Assembly (NCBI RefSeq): GCF_030913365.1 | Contig: NZ_CP133160.1 | Span: forward strand, 1,488,001 to 1,552,000 | DNA length: 64,000 nucleotides | Reading direction: 5' to 3' | Origin: Stenotrophomonas sp. 24(2023) | Lineage (GTDB): Bacteria; Pseudomonadota; Gammaproteobacteria; Xanthomonadales; Xanthomonadaceae | Part shown: piece by piece, positions 37,233-45,286 of the stretch | Layout of the letters: each line of letters starts with the position of its first letter | Position numbering within the stretch: position 1 is the stretch's first letter | Position numbers and translations under genes: made by a program | The notes under the pieces: generated by a model | The model's input: the letters and a program-made list of their open reading frames with translations, nothing else | Told to the model about the DNA's origin: nothing | Database searches by the model: none

Positions 37233-38611
37233 GCCAGACCAAGAACTTCAACCTGCCCGACCTGGGCGAAGGCCTGCCGGACGCCACCATCGTGGAATGG
37301 TTCGTCAAGGAAGGCGACGTGATCAAGCTGGACGAGCCGCTGGTGTCGATGGAGACCGCCAAGGCCGTCGTGGAAGTGCCCTCGCCGGTCTCCGGCAAGG
37401 TGCTGAAGCTGTCCGGCGCGGCCGGCGACATCATCACCACCGGCGCGGTGCTGGCCAGCTTCGAGATCGACCCGAACCTGCCGCAGCGCGCCGATGGCCA
37501 GGACACCGGCCACAGCCACGGCCATGCCCCGGCGGCACCGGCTGCCGCCCCGACCCCGCCGCCGCTGCCGGCCGCAGCCGCCCCGGTGGCCGCTGAAGAA
37601 AAGGCCGAGCGCGATGACGCCGGCACCGTGGTCGGTGCGATGCAGAGCTCCAACGCCGTGCACACCGAACAGGCGCTGGCCGTCGGTGGCGTCAAGGCCG
37701 TGCCGGCCGTGCGCGCCATGGCCCGCAAGCTGGGCGTGGACCTGGCCCGCGTGCGCGCCACCGGCGCCGATGGCGCGGTGACCATGGCCGACGTCAAGCA
37801 GGCCGCGGCCGATGGCAGCGCCAAGGTCGGTGCCGCCCCGGCACCGGTGGCTGCAGCGGCCTACGCCGCACCGGCACCGGCACAGGTATCCGCCCCGGTA
37901 CAGAGCCAGGACCGCACCCCGCTGTCTGCCGCGGGCAAGCCGATGCGCACCCAGCCGCCGGGCGTGGTCGCCAAGGGCCAGCCGGAGCCGCTGAAGGGCG
38001 TGCGCCGCAACATGGCGCGGGTGATGGCCGATGCGCACAGCAAGGTCGTGCCGACCACGCTGAACGACGACGCCGACATCCATGCCTGGCTGCCGGGCAA
38101 TGATGTGACCGCCCGCCTGGTGCGCTCGATCGTGGTCGCCGCGCAGAAGGTGCCGGCGATGAACGCCTGGTTCGACGGTGAAGCGCTGACCCGTACCCTG
38201 CACGCGCAGGTGGACATCGGCATCGCCGTGGATACCGACGACGGCCTGTTCGTACCGGCCCTGCGCAATGCCGACATGCTCGATGCACGCGGCATCCGCG
38301 AAGGCGTCAACCGCCTGCGCGAGCAGGTGGAATCGCGCTCGATCGCCGCCTCCGAACTGAGCGGCTACACCATCTCGCTGTCCAACTTCGGCATGTTCGC
38401 CGGCCGTTACGCGACCCCGGTCGTGGTGCCGCCGTGCGTGGCCATCGTCGGTGCCGGCCGTGCCCGCCACCAGATGACCCCGGTGATGGGTGGCGTGGAA
38501 GCGCACAAGATGATCCCGCTGTCGGTCACCTTCGACCACCGCGCGGCTACCGGCGGTGAAGCGGCCCGCTTCCTGCGCGCGATGATGGACGACCTGGCCC
38601 TGGCCAGCTGA
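37229..38611 (+). CDS. pdhC: Dihydrolipoamide acyltransferase E2 component
   Basis: This 460-residue E2 protein has one N-terminal lipoyl domain with the lipoylated lysine in METAKAVVEVPSP (residue near 45), an Ala/Pro/His linker, a peripheral-subunit-binding domain (AVRAMARKLGVDLARVRATGADGAVTMADV, in two parts), a second Ala/Pro linker, and the catalytic domain ending in the FDHRAATGGEAARFL motif. It would carry acetyl or branched acyl groups to CoA. Its ATG overlaps the SH3 gene stop. The lipoamide dehydrogenase (E3) must be encoded elsewhere. Confidence 0.9.
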   Translation: MSQTKNFNLPDLGEGLPDATIVEWFVKEGDVIKLDEPLVSMETAKAVVEVPSPVSGKVLKLSGAAGDIITTGAVLASFEIDPNLPQRADGQDTGHSHGHAPAAPAAAPTPPPLPAAAAPVAAEEKAERDDAGTVVGAMQSSNAVHTEQALAVGGVKAVPAVRAMARKLGVDLARVRATGADGAVTMADVKQAAADGSAKVGAAPAPVAAAAYAAPAPAQVSAPVQSQDRTPLSAAGKPMRTQPPGVVAKGQPEPLKGVRRNMARVMADAHSKVVPTTLNDDADIHAWLPGNDVTARLVRSIVVAAQKVPAMNAWFDGEALTRTLHAQVDIGIAVDTDDGLFVPALRNADMLDARGIREGVNRLREQVESRSIAASELSGYTISLSNFGMFAGRYATPVVVPPCVAIVGAGRARHQMTPVMGGVEAHKMIPLSVTFDHRAATGGEAARFLRAMMDDLALAS

Positions 38612-38634
38612 TCGCCAGCAACAGGAAAGGCACG

Positions 38635-38664
38635 AAAACGCCGGGCATCGCCCGGCGTTTTTCG
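38635..38664 (+). terminator. Intrinsic terminator of the pdh operon
   Basis: AAAACGCCGGGC and GCCCGGCGTTTT form a perfect 12-bp stem with a three-base loop followed by TTCG, 23 nt after the E2 stop. The A-rich 5' arm means it may also stop the convergent VOC gene. Confidence 0.88.
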
Positions 38665-38682
38665 TTCATGGCAATGCCAGCA

Positions 38683-39057
38683 TCACCCGTGCACGGCACG
38701 GCTGTAAATACGCAGGCGATGCCCGTCCACATCCACGCCGACGAACGTATGCCCGAACGGCAAGGTGACCGGGGCCTGCACGATCTTCACGCCCTGCGCC
38801 TGCCACTGGTCGTGCATGCGCTGCACGGTGGCCGCATCGGGCACGACCATCGCCAGTTCGGCCGCACCGGCATCGGCGCTGACGGCAGGCTTCACATCAT
38901 CGCGCTGCCATAGCCCAAGCACGGCTCCATCGCCGAGCGGGAACAGGGCGAACACCGCAGACTGCTCGACGGCGGGCCGGCCGAGCAAGGCGGCATAGAA
39001 CGCGGTACTGGTGGCGACATCGCGAACGTACTGCAGCAGCAGGGTGGGCTGGAACAT
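38683..39057 (-). CDS. VOC-family (glyoxalase/bleomycin-resistance-like) protein
   Basis: This 124-residue protein has the paired beta-alpha-beta-beta-beta units of the VOC superfamily, with FYAALLGRPAVEQS in the first half and VQRMHDQWQAQGVKIVQAPV and VGVDVDGHRLRIYS in the second. Metal-ligand spacing is not clear enough to assign a reaction. The start is taken at MFQPTLL because GGAG lies 6-7 nt before it. The WYL-type regulator upstream on the same strand is a common partner of such genes. Confidence 0.85.
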   Translation of the reverse strand: MFQPTLLLQYVRDVATSTAFYAALLGRPAVEQSAVFALFPLGDGAVLGLWQRDDVKPAVSADAGAAELAMVVPDAATVQRMHDQWQAQGVKIVQAPVTLPFGHTFVGVDVDGHRLRIYSRAVHG

Positions 39058-39156
39058 GGGCAACTCCGTCATTGGGAGCGCCCATGGTGCGGTGGCCCCG
39101 CTGACAGATTCTGTCAGCGGCCGTGCGCCTCGATGCCGGCTACACCCGGCCCCGGC

Positions 39157-39861
39157 TCAGCACGGTTCCCACTCCGGTTCGATGCCCTGTTCCTTGCGCC
39201 AGCGCCGGATCAGCACCGGGTGCGTGGCGGGAATCGGCACCTCCAGCCTCTGCAGCGCCTGCACCCGGTCGAGGCGGAAATGGCGGAAGGCCGCCCGTGT
39301 CTCGCACCACGCGGCCAGCATTGGATCGGTCATGAAGATGCCCAGCGTCACCGGCCAGACGGTGCGCACGCTGTCCTCCCCTGCAGCATCGCGATAGGCC
39401 AGCTGCAGGCAGCGGCGTGCAGCCAGTGCCTCGCGTACCTGCTGCATGATCTGCGCAACGGTGGGCGGCGGTGGGCGGGCCGGCCCGACACCCAGCGGGT
39501 TGTCATGCAGGCGCTGGCGGCGCGCTTCCGGCAGGGCATGGCTGATGCGTGCCAGCGCACTGCGCGCGGCATCGGCCAGCACCGGATCGGCATTGGCGGC
39601 CACCCAGCGCAGCCCCAATGACAGCGCATCCACTTCCAGCGCGGGCAGGGTCAACGGCGGCAGGAACTCGCCAGGCTCCAGGAAGAAGCCGTAACCGGGG
39701 TCGCCATGCAGGTCGGCCCCCTGTTCGCGCAGGGTCGCGATATCGCGGTAGAGCGTGCGCAGGCTCACGCCCATCTGATCGGCCAGCCGCTGCCCGCGCA
39801 CAGGGCGCCGGTAGCCGCGCAGCACCTGCAGCAGTTGGGCCAGGCGGAGCGGACGTGACAC
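39157..39861 (-). CDS. YafY-type transcriptional regulator (HTH_11 + WYL)
   Basis: This 234-residue protein has an N-terminal DeoR-like helix-turn-helix (RLAQLLQVLRGYRRPVRGQRLADQMGVSLRTLYRDIATL, in two parts) and a C-terminal WYL-type ligand domain (QLAYRDAAGEDSVRTVWPVTLGI). Proteins of this group often repress an adjacent VOC/PhnB-like gene, as found here about 100 nt downstream. Ligand unknown. Confidence 0.9.
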   Translation of the reverse strand: MSRPLRLAQLLQVLRGYRRPVRGQRLADQMGVSLRTLYRDIATLREQGADLHGDPGYGFFLEPGEFLPPLTLPALEVDALSLGLRWVAANADPVLADAARSALARISHALPEARRQRLHDNPLGVGPARPPPPTVAQIMQQVREALAARRCLQLAYRDAAGEDSVRTVWPVTLGIFMTDPMLAAWCETRAAFRHFRLDRVQALQRLEVPIPATHPVLIRRWRKEQGIEPEWEPC

Positions 39862-39865
39862 CGGC

Positions 39866-40501
39866 TCAGCCCACCAGGTCGCGGGCAGGCACCACGGTCT
39901 GCCCCGGCTGCGGGTCCAGCGCGGCCTCCACCAGGGCGGCGGCGATCACATCGGCGGGGTTGAGCCGCCAGCCGCGCGGCAGCACCGGCCCGAACAGCCC
40001 CAGCACGCGCTGCGCCAGCTGCTCGGCTGGACGGCGCTGGCTGCGCTCGCCACCGATAACACCGGGCCGCACCAACGTCAGCGCGGCAAAGCCCAGACCA
40101 CGCAGGTCGTCTTCCAGCGCGCCCTTGACCCGGTTGTAGAAGAAGGGCGAGCGGGCATTGGCGCCCACCGCCGAGTTCAGCACGAACACCCCCGCCCCCT
40201 GCCCCTGCGCCAAACGGGCGAAGGCCAGGGGATAGTCGTGGTCCACCCGCGCGAAGGCCTCGCGGCTGCCGGCCTGCGCACGGGTGGTGCCCAGGGCGCA
40301 GATGACCGCATCCACGCGTGCCCAGTCCGGTGCCGTGGGCAAGGCACCGAAGTCCAGCACGGGGTTTTCCAGGCGGGCATCACGGGCCCGCAGTGGACGC
40401 CGCGCCGGGGCCACCACACCGCTGCAGCGGCGGTCGGACAGCAGCCGCGGCAGTACCCGGCTGCCCACCAGGCCACTGGCCCCCAGCAACATCACGCGCA
40501 T
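39866..40501 (-). CDS. NAD(P)H-binding protein (atypical SDR, HTATIP2/YwnB-like)
   Basis: This 211-residue protein has an N-terminal Rossmann motif MLLGASGLVGSRVLP, the DAVICALGTTRAQAGSREAF segment and FVLNSAVGANARSPFFYNRVKG with a Tyr...Lys pair, as in atypical short-chain dehydrogenases. The start at MRVMLLG is preferred. It lies 4 nt before the YafY-type regulator gene on the same strand. Substrate unknown. Confidence 0.88.
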   Translation of the reverse strand: MRVMLLGASGLVGSRVLPRLLSDRRCSGVVAPARRPLRARDARLENPVLDFGALPTAPDWARVDAVICALGTTRAQAGSREAFARVDHDYPLAFARLAQGQGAGVFVLNSAVGANARSPFFYNRVKGALEDDLRGLGFAALTLVRPGVIGGERSQRRPAEQLAQRVLGLFGPVLPRGWRLNPADVIAAALVEAALDPQPGQTVVPARDLVG

Positions 40502-40617
40502 CGCTCCCCCTCCTGCGGCATCCTGTGCCCATCCTAGCCGTTCAAGCCACCGTCGGCCGCGCCGATATGCTGTCACTGGTGCCGGCCACCGGTGCCTTTC
40601 CCACCCAGGATTTCCCC

Positions 40618-42156
40618 ATGACGGACCGCCCCGACGATCGCCCTGCTACCGGCACCGCGCTGGGCCCGCTGGCGCGCGTGCGGGCGGTGGCCGACGACGG
40701 CCGTGGCGACCGGGTGGTCCTGCAGGGCGGTGGCGCGGTGGCACTGCAGCAGCTGTTCGCCGGGGCCGATGCGCCCGAACCGCTGCTGGCCGCGTTCGCC
40801 AACGGCATGGCGACCCTGCCCGGCGAACTGGGCGACATGGGCGACCGCCTGCAATCGGCACAGGCCAGCGCCGACTGGCCCCGCTACGGCCGGGCGATGC
40901 GCCAGCTGATCGACAAGTACATCCGCACCATCGAACAGCAATCCCCCGATGGCCAGCCCGACAGCCTGCGCCTGCGCGAGCAGCTGCGCCTGCTGCTGGG
41001 CACGGCCGTGGTGGCGCTGCTGCAGCACGACCCGGGCCTGCGCGAGCAGGCCACGCAGTTGGCCGGCACCCTGCGTGCCTGGCAGCCCGGTGCACCGCTG
41101 GAGCCGATCGAACAGGGCGTGCGCGAACTGAGCCACCAGATCGGCGTGCGCGGCGAAGGCTGGCAGGAACAGCAGGACCTGCTGCTGAACCTATTCGACC
41201 TGCTGCTGGAAAACGTCAGCGAACTGCTGGATGACCGCAGCTGGCTGCAGGGCCAGATCGGCGCGGTGCGGCAGCTGCTGTCCGGCCCGGTGGACCCGGA
41301 AGCGGTGGAGCGCACGCGCGCCGAACTGCGCGAGGTGATCTACCGGCAGGGCCTGCTGCGTGAGGGCATCAACGAATCCAAGGCGGCCATGCGCGGGCTG
41401 ATGGGCGAGTTCATCGAGCGCATGGATGGCATGGCCACCAGCACCGGTGAATACCACGACCGCATCAGCAGCTACGCGCTGGCGCTGCGCGAGGCGCGCA
41501 GCATTGCCGATCTCAACCAGCTGCTGCAGGACGTGATGCATGACACCGGCAAGGTGCAGCAGCAGGCCGCGCAGGCCCGCGACCACCTGGCCACCGCACG
41601 CGCGGATGTGGAGCGCGCCGAGCAGCGCATCACCGAACTGGAAAACGAGCTGCGCGAAGTGGGCGACCTGGTGCGTACCGACCCGCTGACCGGCGCGCTC
41701 AACCGGCGCGGGCTGGACGAACTGCTGGCACGCGAGCTGGCCCGTGCCGCGCGCAACGGCAGCCCGCTGGGGGTGGCCGTGCTGGACCTGGACGATTTCC
41801 ACCTGACCAACGATGCCCATGGCCATGCCGGTGGCGACGCCGTGCTGCAGCACCTGGTGGCGGTCTGCCGCCTGCTGCTGCGCGCCACCGATGGCGTGGC
41901 CCGCCTGGGCGGCGATGAATTCGTGCTGGTGCTGCCGGAAACACCGGCCGCCGATGGCATGGGCACCGTGCAGCGCCTGCAGCGCTCGCTGGCCCACCGC
42001 GTGCTGACCGTGCAGGGCCAGCGTGTGCCGGTGCACTTCAGCGCCGGGCTGGCGCAGTGGCAGCCCGGCGACAGCGGCGAACAGCTGCTGCAGCGCGCCG
42101 ACGCCGCCCTGTATGCGGCCAAGCGCCAGGGCAAGAACCGGGTGCAGGCCGGGTAA
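40618..42156 (+). CDS. Diguanylate cyclase (GGDEF) with helical sensor region
   Basis: This 512-residue protein ends in a GGDEF domain with an intact RLGGDEF active site (around residue 438) and an RxxD product-inhibition site (RATD) five residues before it, so it should make c-di-GMP with feedback control. The N-terminal 340 residues are helical, with a coiled coil around 310-350, and no transmembrane segment, which suggests a cytosolic DgcB-like sensor. The start at MTDRP has AGGA upstream. The product would be relevant to Clp, a c-di-GMP-responsive regulator in this window. Confidence 0.93.
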   Translation: MTDRPDDRPATGTALGPLARVRAVADDGRGDRVVLQGGGAVALQQLFAGADAPEPLLAAFANGMATLPGELGDMGDRLQSAQASADWPRYGRAMRQLIDKYIRTIEQQSPDGQPDSLRLREQLRLLLGTAVVALLQHDPGLREQATQLAGTLRAWQPGAPLEPIEQGVRELSHQIGVRGEGWQEQQDLLLNLFDLLLENVSELLDDRSWLQGQIGAVRQLLSGPVDPEAVERTRAELREVIYRQGLLREGINESKAAMRGLMGEFIERMDGMATSTGEYHDRISSYALALREARSIADLNQLLQDVMHDTGKVQQQAAQARDHLATARADVERAEQRITELENELREVGDLVRTDPLTGALNRRGLDELLARELARAARNGSPLGVAVLDLDDFHLTNDAHGHAGGDAVLQHLVAVCRLLLRATDGVARLGGDEFVLVLPETPAADGMGTVQRLQRSLAHRVLTVQGQRVPVHFSAGLAQWQPGDSGEQLLQRADAALYAAKRQGKNRVQAG

Positions 42157-42183
42157 TCCCGCCGTACACCGGCATCCGTGTTG

Positions 42184-42244
42184 GTAGATGCCAACCTGGG
42201 TTGGCTGCCATGGTAGAAACGTGCCAACCCAGGTTGGCCTCTAC
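42184..42244. repeat. Inverted GTAG palindrome pair (second sequence type)
   Basis: GTAGATGCCAACCTGGGTTGGC and a facing copy GCCAACCCAGGTTGGCCTCTAC lie between the convergent GGDEF and yedI stops. A third GTAG foot sits in the middle. The arms share the GCCAACC.GGTTGGC core, different from the GATCCACGC type elsewhere. Confidence 0.75.
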
Positions 42245-42258
42245 CGGAGCAGCGGCCT

Positions 42259-43185
42259 CTACCGGCCGCGCAGCTTCTGCACGCCCTGCACCACGCCCAG
42301 GATGACCGCACCGGCCACCAGGCCGACGCCGATGTTGGCGGCCGCATTCACCAGCCAGCCCCACGGGCCGTCACCGCCCAGCGCCTGCACCGCATGGTGC
42401 AGCGCCGGCACGTTGTGGACCAGGATGCCGCCGCCGACCAGGAACATCGCCACGGTGCCGGCGATGGACAGGAACTTCATCAGCCATGGCGCTGCCACCA
42501 GCAGGCCACGGCCCAGTGCCGCCAGCGCCGCCCCCTTGCGCGCCAGGTACAGGCCCAGATCGTCCAGCTTGACGATGCCGGCCACCAGCCCGTACACGAA
42601 GATCGTCATGGCCACGGCCACCACGGCCAGCGTGCCGACCTGGTTGATGAACGGCGCGGCGGCCACCACGCCCAGGGTCAGCACGATGATCTCGGCGGAC
42701 AGGATGAAATCGGTGCGCACCGCGCCTTTCACCTTCTCCTTTTCCCAGGCCACCATGTCCACCTGTTCGTCAGCCAGCGCCTGGCGGCGCTCGGCCTGCC
42801 GCTGCGCATCATCATCGGCCGAGTGCAGGAACTTGTGCGCCAGCTTTTCCACGCCTTCAAAGCACAGGAAACCGCCACCGATCATCATCAACGGCACGAT
42901 CAGCGGCACGTTCCAGCCCCGGCCGTGCAGCCAGGCTTCCAGCGCACTGATGGCCAGCGCCGCCGGCACCAGGATCACCTTGTTGACCAGCGAGCCCTTG
43001 GCCACTGCCCACACCACCGGCAGTTCCCGGTTGGCGCGCACGCCGGTCACCTGTTCGGCGTTGAGCGCCAGGTCATCGCCCAGCACGCCGGCGGTCTTCT
43101 TGGCGGCCACCTTGGTCAGCACGGACACGTCATCCAGCAGCGAAGCAATATCGTCGAGCAGGGCGAACAGGCTGGCACCGGCCAT
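42259..43185 (-). CDS. yedI: YedI family (DUF808) membrane protein
   Basis: This 308-residue protein is full-length DUF808/YedI, with the typical N-terminus [35 protein letters not shown] (in two parts), the [18 protein letters not shown] helix and about six to eight transmembrane helices. Function is unknown in any organism. GC content and codon use match the neighbours. Confidence 0.9.
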   Translation of the reverse strand: MAGASLFALLDDIASLLDDVSVLTKVAAKKTAGVLGDDLALNAEQVTGVRANRELPVVWAVAKGSLVNKVILVPAALAISALEAWLHGRGWNVPLIVPLMMIGGGFLCFEGVEKLAHKFLHSADDDAQRQAERRQALADEQVDMVAWEKEKVKGAVRTDFILSAEIIVLTLGVVAAAPFINQVGTLAVVAVAMTIFVYGLVAGIVKLDDLGLYLARKGAALAALGRGLLVAAPWLMKFLSIAGTVAMFLVGGGILVHNVPALHHAVQALGGDGPWGWLVNAAANIGVGLVAGAVILGVVQGVQKLRGR

Positions 43186-43300
43186 GGCACATCCAACAAA
43201 GAGGGTCGAAGGCGGATTCTGACCGATCCGGCCGCGCCTGCGGAAGCGGGTTCACCGTGCGCCTACCCGGCTGCGGGGACACTGGCCCGGTGATCCCGTT

Positions 43301-43324
43301 CCGCCCGGCGGCGCCGGGCGCTAC
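43301..43324 (-). repeat. GTAG-footed GC-rich palindrome
   Basis: A 24-bp unit with the minus-strand foot GTAGCGCCCGGCG and an inverted CGCCGGGCG arm. It lies in the leader of the UbiB-type gene, 36 nt before its start. Confidence 0.5.
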
Positions 43325-43360
43325 CGGGCCCGACGCGCCGCCGACATCAAGGAGTTCCGC

Positions 43361-45052
43361 TTGAGCAGTCCGTCCACCGCCACGAGCAACCCACCGCTGG
43401 TGACCGGCATGAACCGGCGCAGCCAGATCCTGCGCCTGCTGATGCGCTACCGGCATTCGGGCGTGTTTTCCGGCATGAACCTGGACACCGCCGGCAGCCA
43501 TGCCGATGTCCCGGCCGACGGCAACCCCGAACAGTTCGTCAGCGATCTGGAGGCGCTCGGCCCGACCTTCGTCAAGCTCGGCCAGATGCTGTCCACGCGG
43601 CCGGACATGGTGCCGGTGGAATTCGCCACGGCCCTGGAGCGCATGCAGGAACAGGTGGCCGCCATTCCCGTCGAACGCATCCACGCCATCATCGAACAGG
43701 AACTGGGCGTGCCGGTGAACAAGCTGTTCGCCAGTTTCGACCCGCAACCGCTGGGCTGCGCTTCCATCGCGCAGGTGCATCGCGCCGTGCTGCATGACGG
43801 CCGGCAGGTTGCGGTGAAGGTACAGAAGCCGGAAGTGGCCGCGCAGCTGCGCTCGGACCTGGAAGCGCTGCGCAGCTTCGCGCTGGCCGCCGATCACCTG
43901 ACCCAGGTCGGCCGCCGCGTGCGCCTGCGCGATTGGCTCAACGAATTCGCCAAGACGCTGATGCAGGAGCTGGACTACCACGCCGAAGCCGAGAACCTGG
44001 CGCGCTTCGGCCAGCACCTCAAGCCCTTCCGCCGCCTGTGGGTGCCGCAGCCGGTCAACGATTACTGCAGCCAACGCGTGCTGACCATGGAACTGGTCAA
44101 CGGCGTGCGCGTGGATGCCATTCCCGATGTGCGTCGCACCGAGGAATCGATGGAGCCGCTGGCCGCCGCGCTGATCCGTGGCTACCTGGACCAGATCTTC
44201 GTGCATGGCGAGATCCATGCCGACCCGCACCCGGGCAACCTGCGGGTGACGCCCGATGGACGCCTGGCGATCTTCGACCTGGGCATGGTCGCGCACATGC
44301 CGCCACGGCTGCGCGAGCGCTTGCTGAAGATCCTGTTCGCCGCCGTGGATGGGCGCGGCGAGGAAGTGGCCGACGACCTGATCAGCATCAGCACCCGGCT
44401 GGAAGCCTTCGACGAGGAACGCTACCTGCGCGAGACCGGCCAGCTGATCGCCCGCTATGCGGCCACCAGCAGCTTTTCCGAAGGCCGGGTGGTGCTGGAC
44501 ATGGTACGCATCGCCACGGCGAGCGGGCTGCGCACGCCACCGGAACTGAGCCTGCTGGGCAAGGCGCTGTTGAACCTGGAAACGGTGTGCCGCCTGCTGG
44601 CGCCGCAGCTGGAAACCCGGCGCATCGTCGAACGCCAGCTGCAGCACGTGATGCGCGCGCGCCTGAAGAAATCGCTGTCGGCAGCGAACCTGGCCAGCGA
44701 GGCGATGGAACTGCAGCAGCTGCTGCGCGATGGCCCGCGCAAGCTCACCGACATCATGGCGCTGCTGGCCGAAAACCGGCTGCAGATGAAGGTGACCGGG
44801 CTGGAGGAGTCGCGGCTGATGGAAAACCTGCAGAAGATCGCCAACCGCGTATCGGCCGGCATCATCACTGCCGCCCTCATCATGGCGTCCTCGCTGATGA
44901 TGCGCGTGGAAACCGGCTGGCATCTGTTCGGGTATCCGGCCATCGCGATGCTGCTGATGCTGATCGGCGTTGTGCTCGGCCTGGGCCTGATCGCCAGCGC
45001 GCTGCTGTTCGACCGCCGTGCACGCGCACGCGAGGAACGCGGGCACCGCTGA
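43361..45052 (+). CDS. ubiB: UbiB/AarF (ABC1) family atypical kinase
   Basis: This 563-residue protein belongs to the ABC1/UbiB family needed for ubiquinone synthesis. The KxGQ motif is in FVKLGQMLSTRPDMVP, the Ala-rich loop in PLGCASIAQVHRA, the catalytic lysine in VAVKVQKP, then VHGEIHADPHPGN and IFDLGMV. Two C-terminal helices anchor it. A TTG start is chosen because AAGGAG lies upstream; an ATG start 16 codons later is a weaker choice. Several UbiB paralogues can occur in one genome, so assignment as the ubiquinone-pathway copy is moderate. Confidence 0.82.
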   Translation: MSSPSTATSNPPLVTGMNRRSQILRLLMRYRHSGVFSGMNLDTAGSHADVPADGNPEQFVSDLEALGPTFVKLGQMLSTRPDMVPVEFATALERMQEQVAAIPVERIHAIIEQELGVPVNKLFASFDPQPLGCASIAQVHRAVLHDGRQVAVKVQKPEVAAQLRSDLEALRSFALAADHLTQVGRRVRLRDWLNEFAKTLMQELDYHAEAENLARFGQHLKPFRRLWVPQPVNDYCSQRVLTMELVNGVRVDAIPDVRRTEESMEPLAAALIRGYLDQIFVHGEIHADPHPGNLRVTPDGRLAIFDLGMVAHMPPRLRERLLKILFAAVDGRGEEVADDLISISTRLEAFDEERYLRETGQLIARYAATSSFSEGRVVLDMVRIATASGLRTPPELSLLGKALLNLETVCRLLAPQLETRRIVERQLQHVMRARLKKSLSAANLASEAMELQQLLRDGPRKLTDIMALLAENRLQMKVTGLEESRLMENLQKIANRVSAGIITAALIMASSLMMRVETGWHLFGYPAIAMLLMLIGVVLGLGLIASALLFDRRARAREERGHR

Positions 45053-45084
45053 ACAGGGATACATCGACACGAACCGACACATGA

Positions 45085-45106
45085 TGCGTGCATCTGCACG
45101 CAGTTT
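45085..45106 (+). terminator. Hairpin after ubiB
   Basis: TGCGTGC and GCACGCA pair over 7 bp with an ATCT loop and are followed by GTTTT, 33 nt after the ubiB stop. It is a short but plausible intrinsic terminator. Confidence 0.5.
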
Positions 45107-45286
45107 TAACGCATGCGGCGTGTTTCGCGCTGCGCCATCACATTCATCAACGAACAAACATTTCAGTCAGGTTCGCGCAGGCATGATCCAGTCATCGCCC
45201 TGTCATGCACCTGTGCATCGCAGCTGCGATCGGATGGACAGCGCGTCGGTACGACGTCCATCACCACGACCCCGTCGCTGCCGAAG

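Noticed and set aside
43130..45157. 675-codon open frame antisense to ubiB
   Set aside because: Shadow of a conserved gene; no family resemblance.
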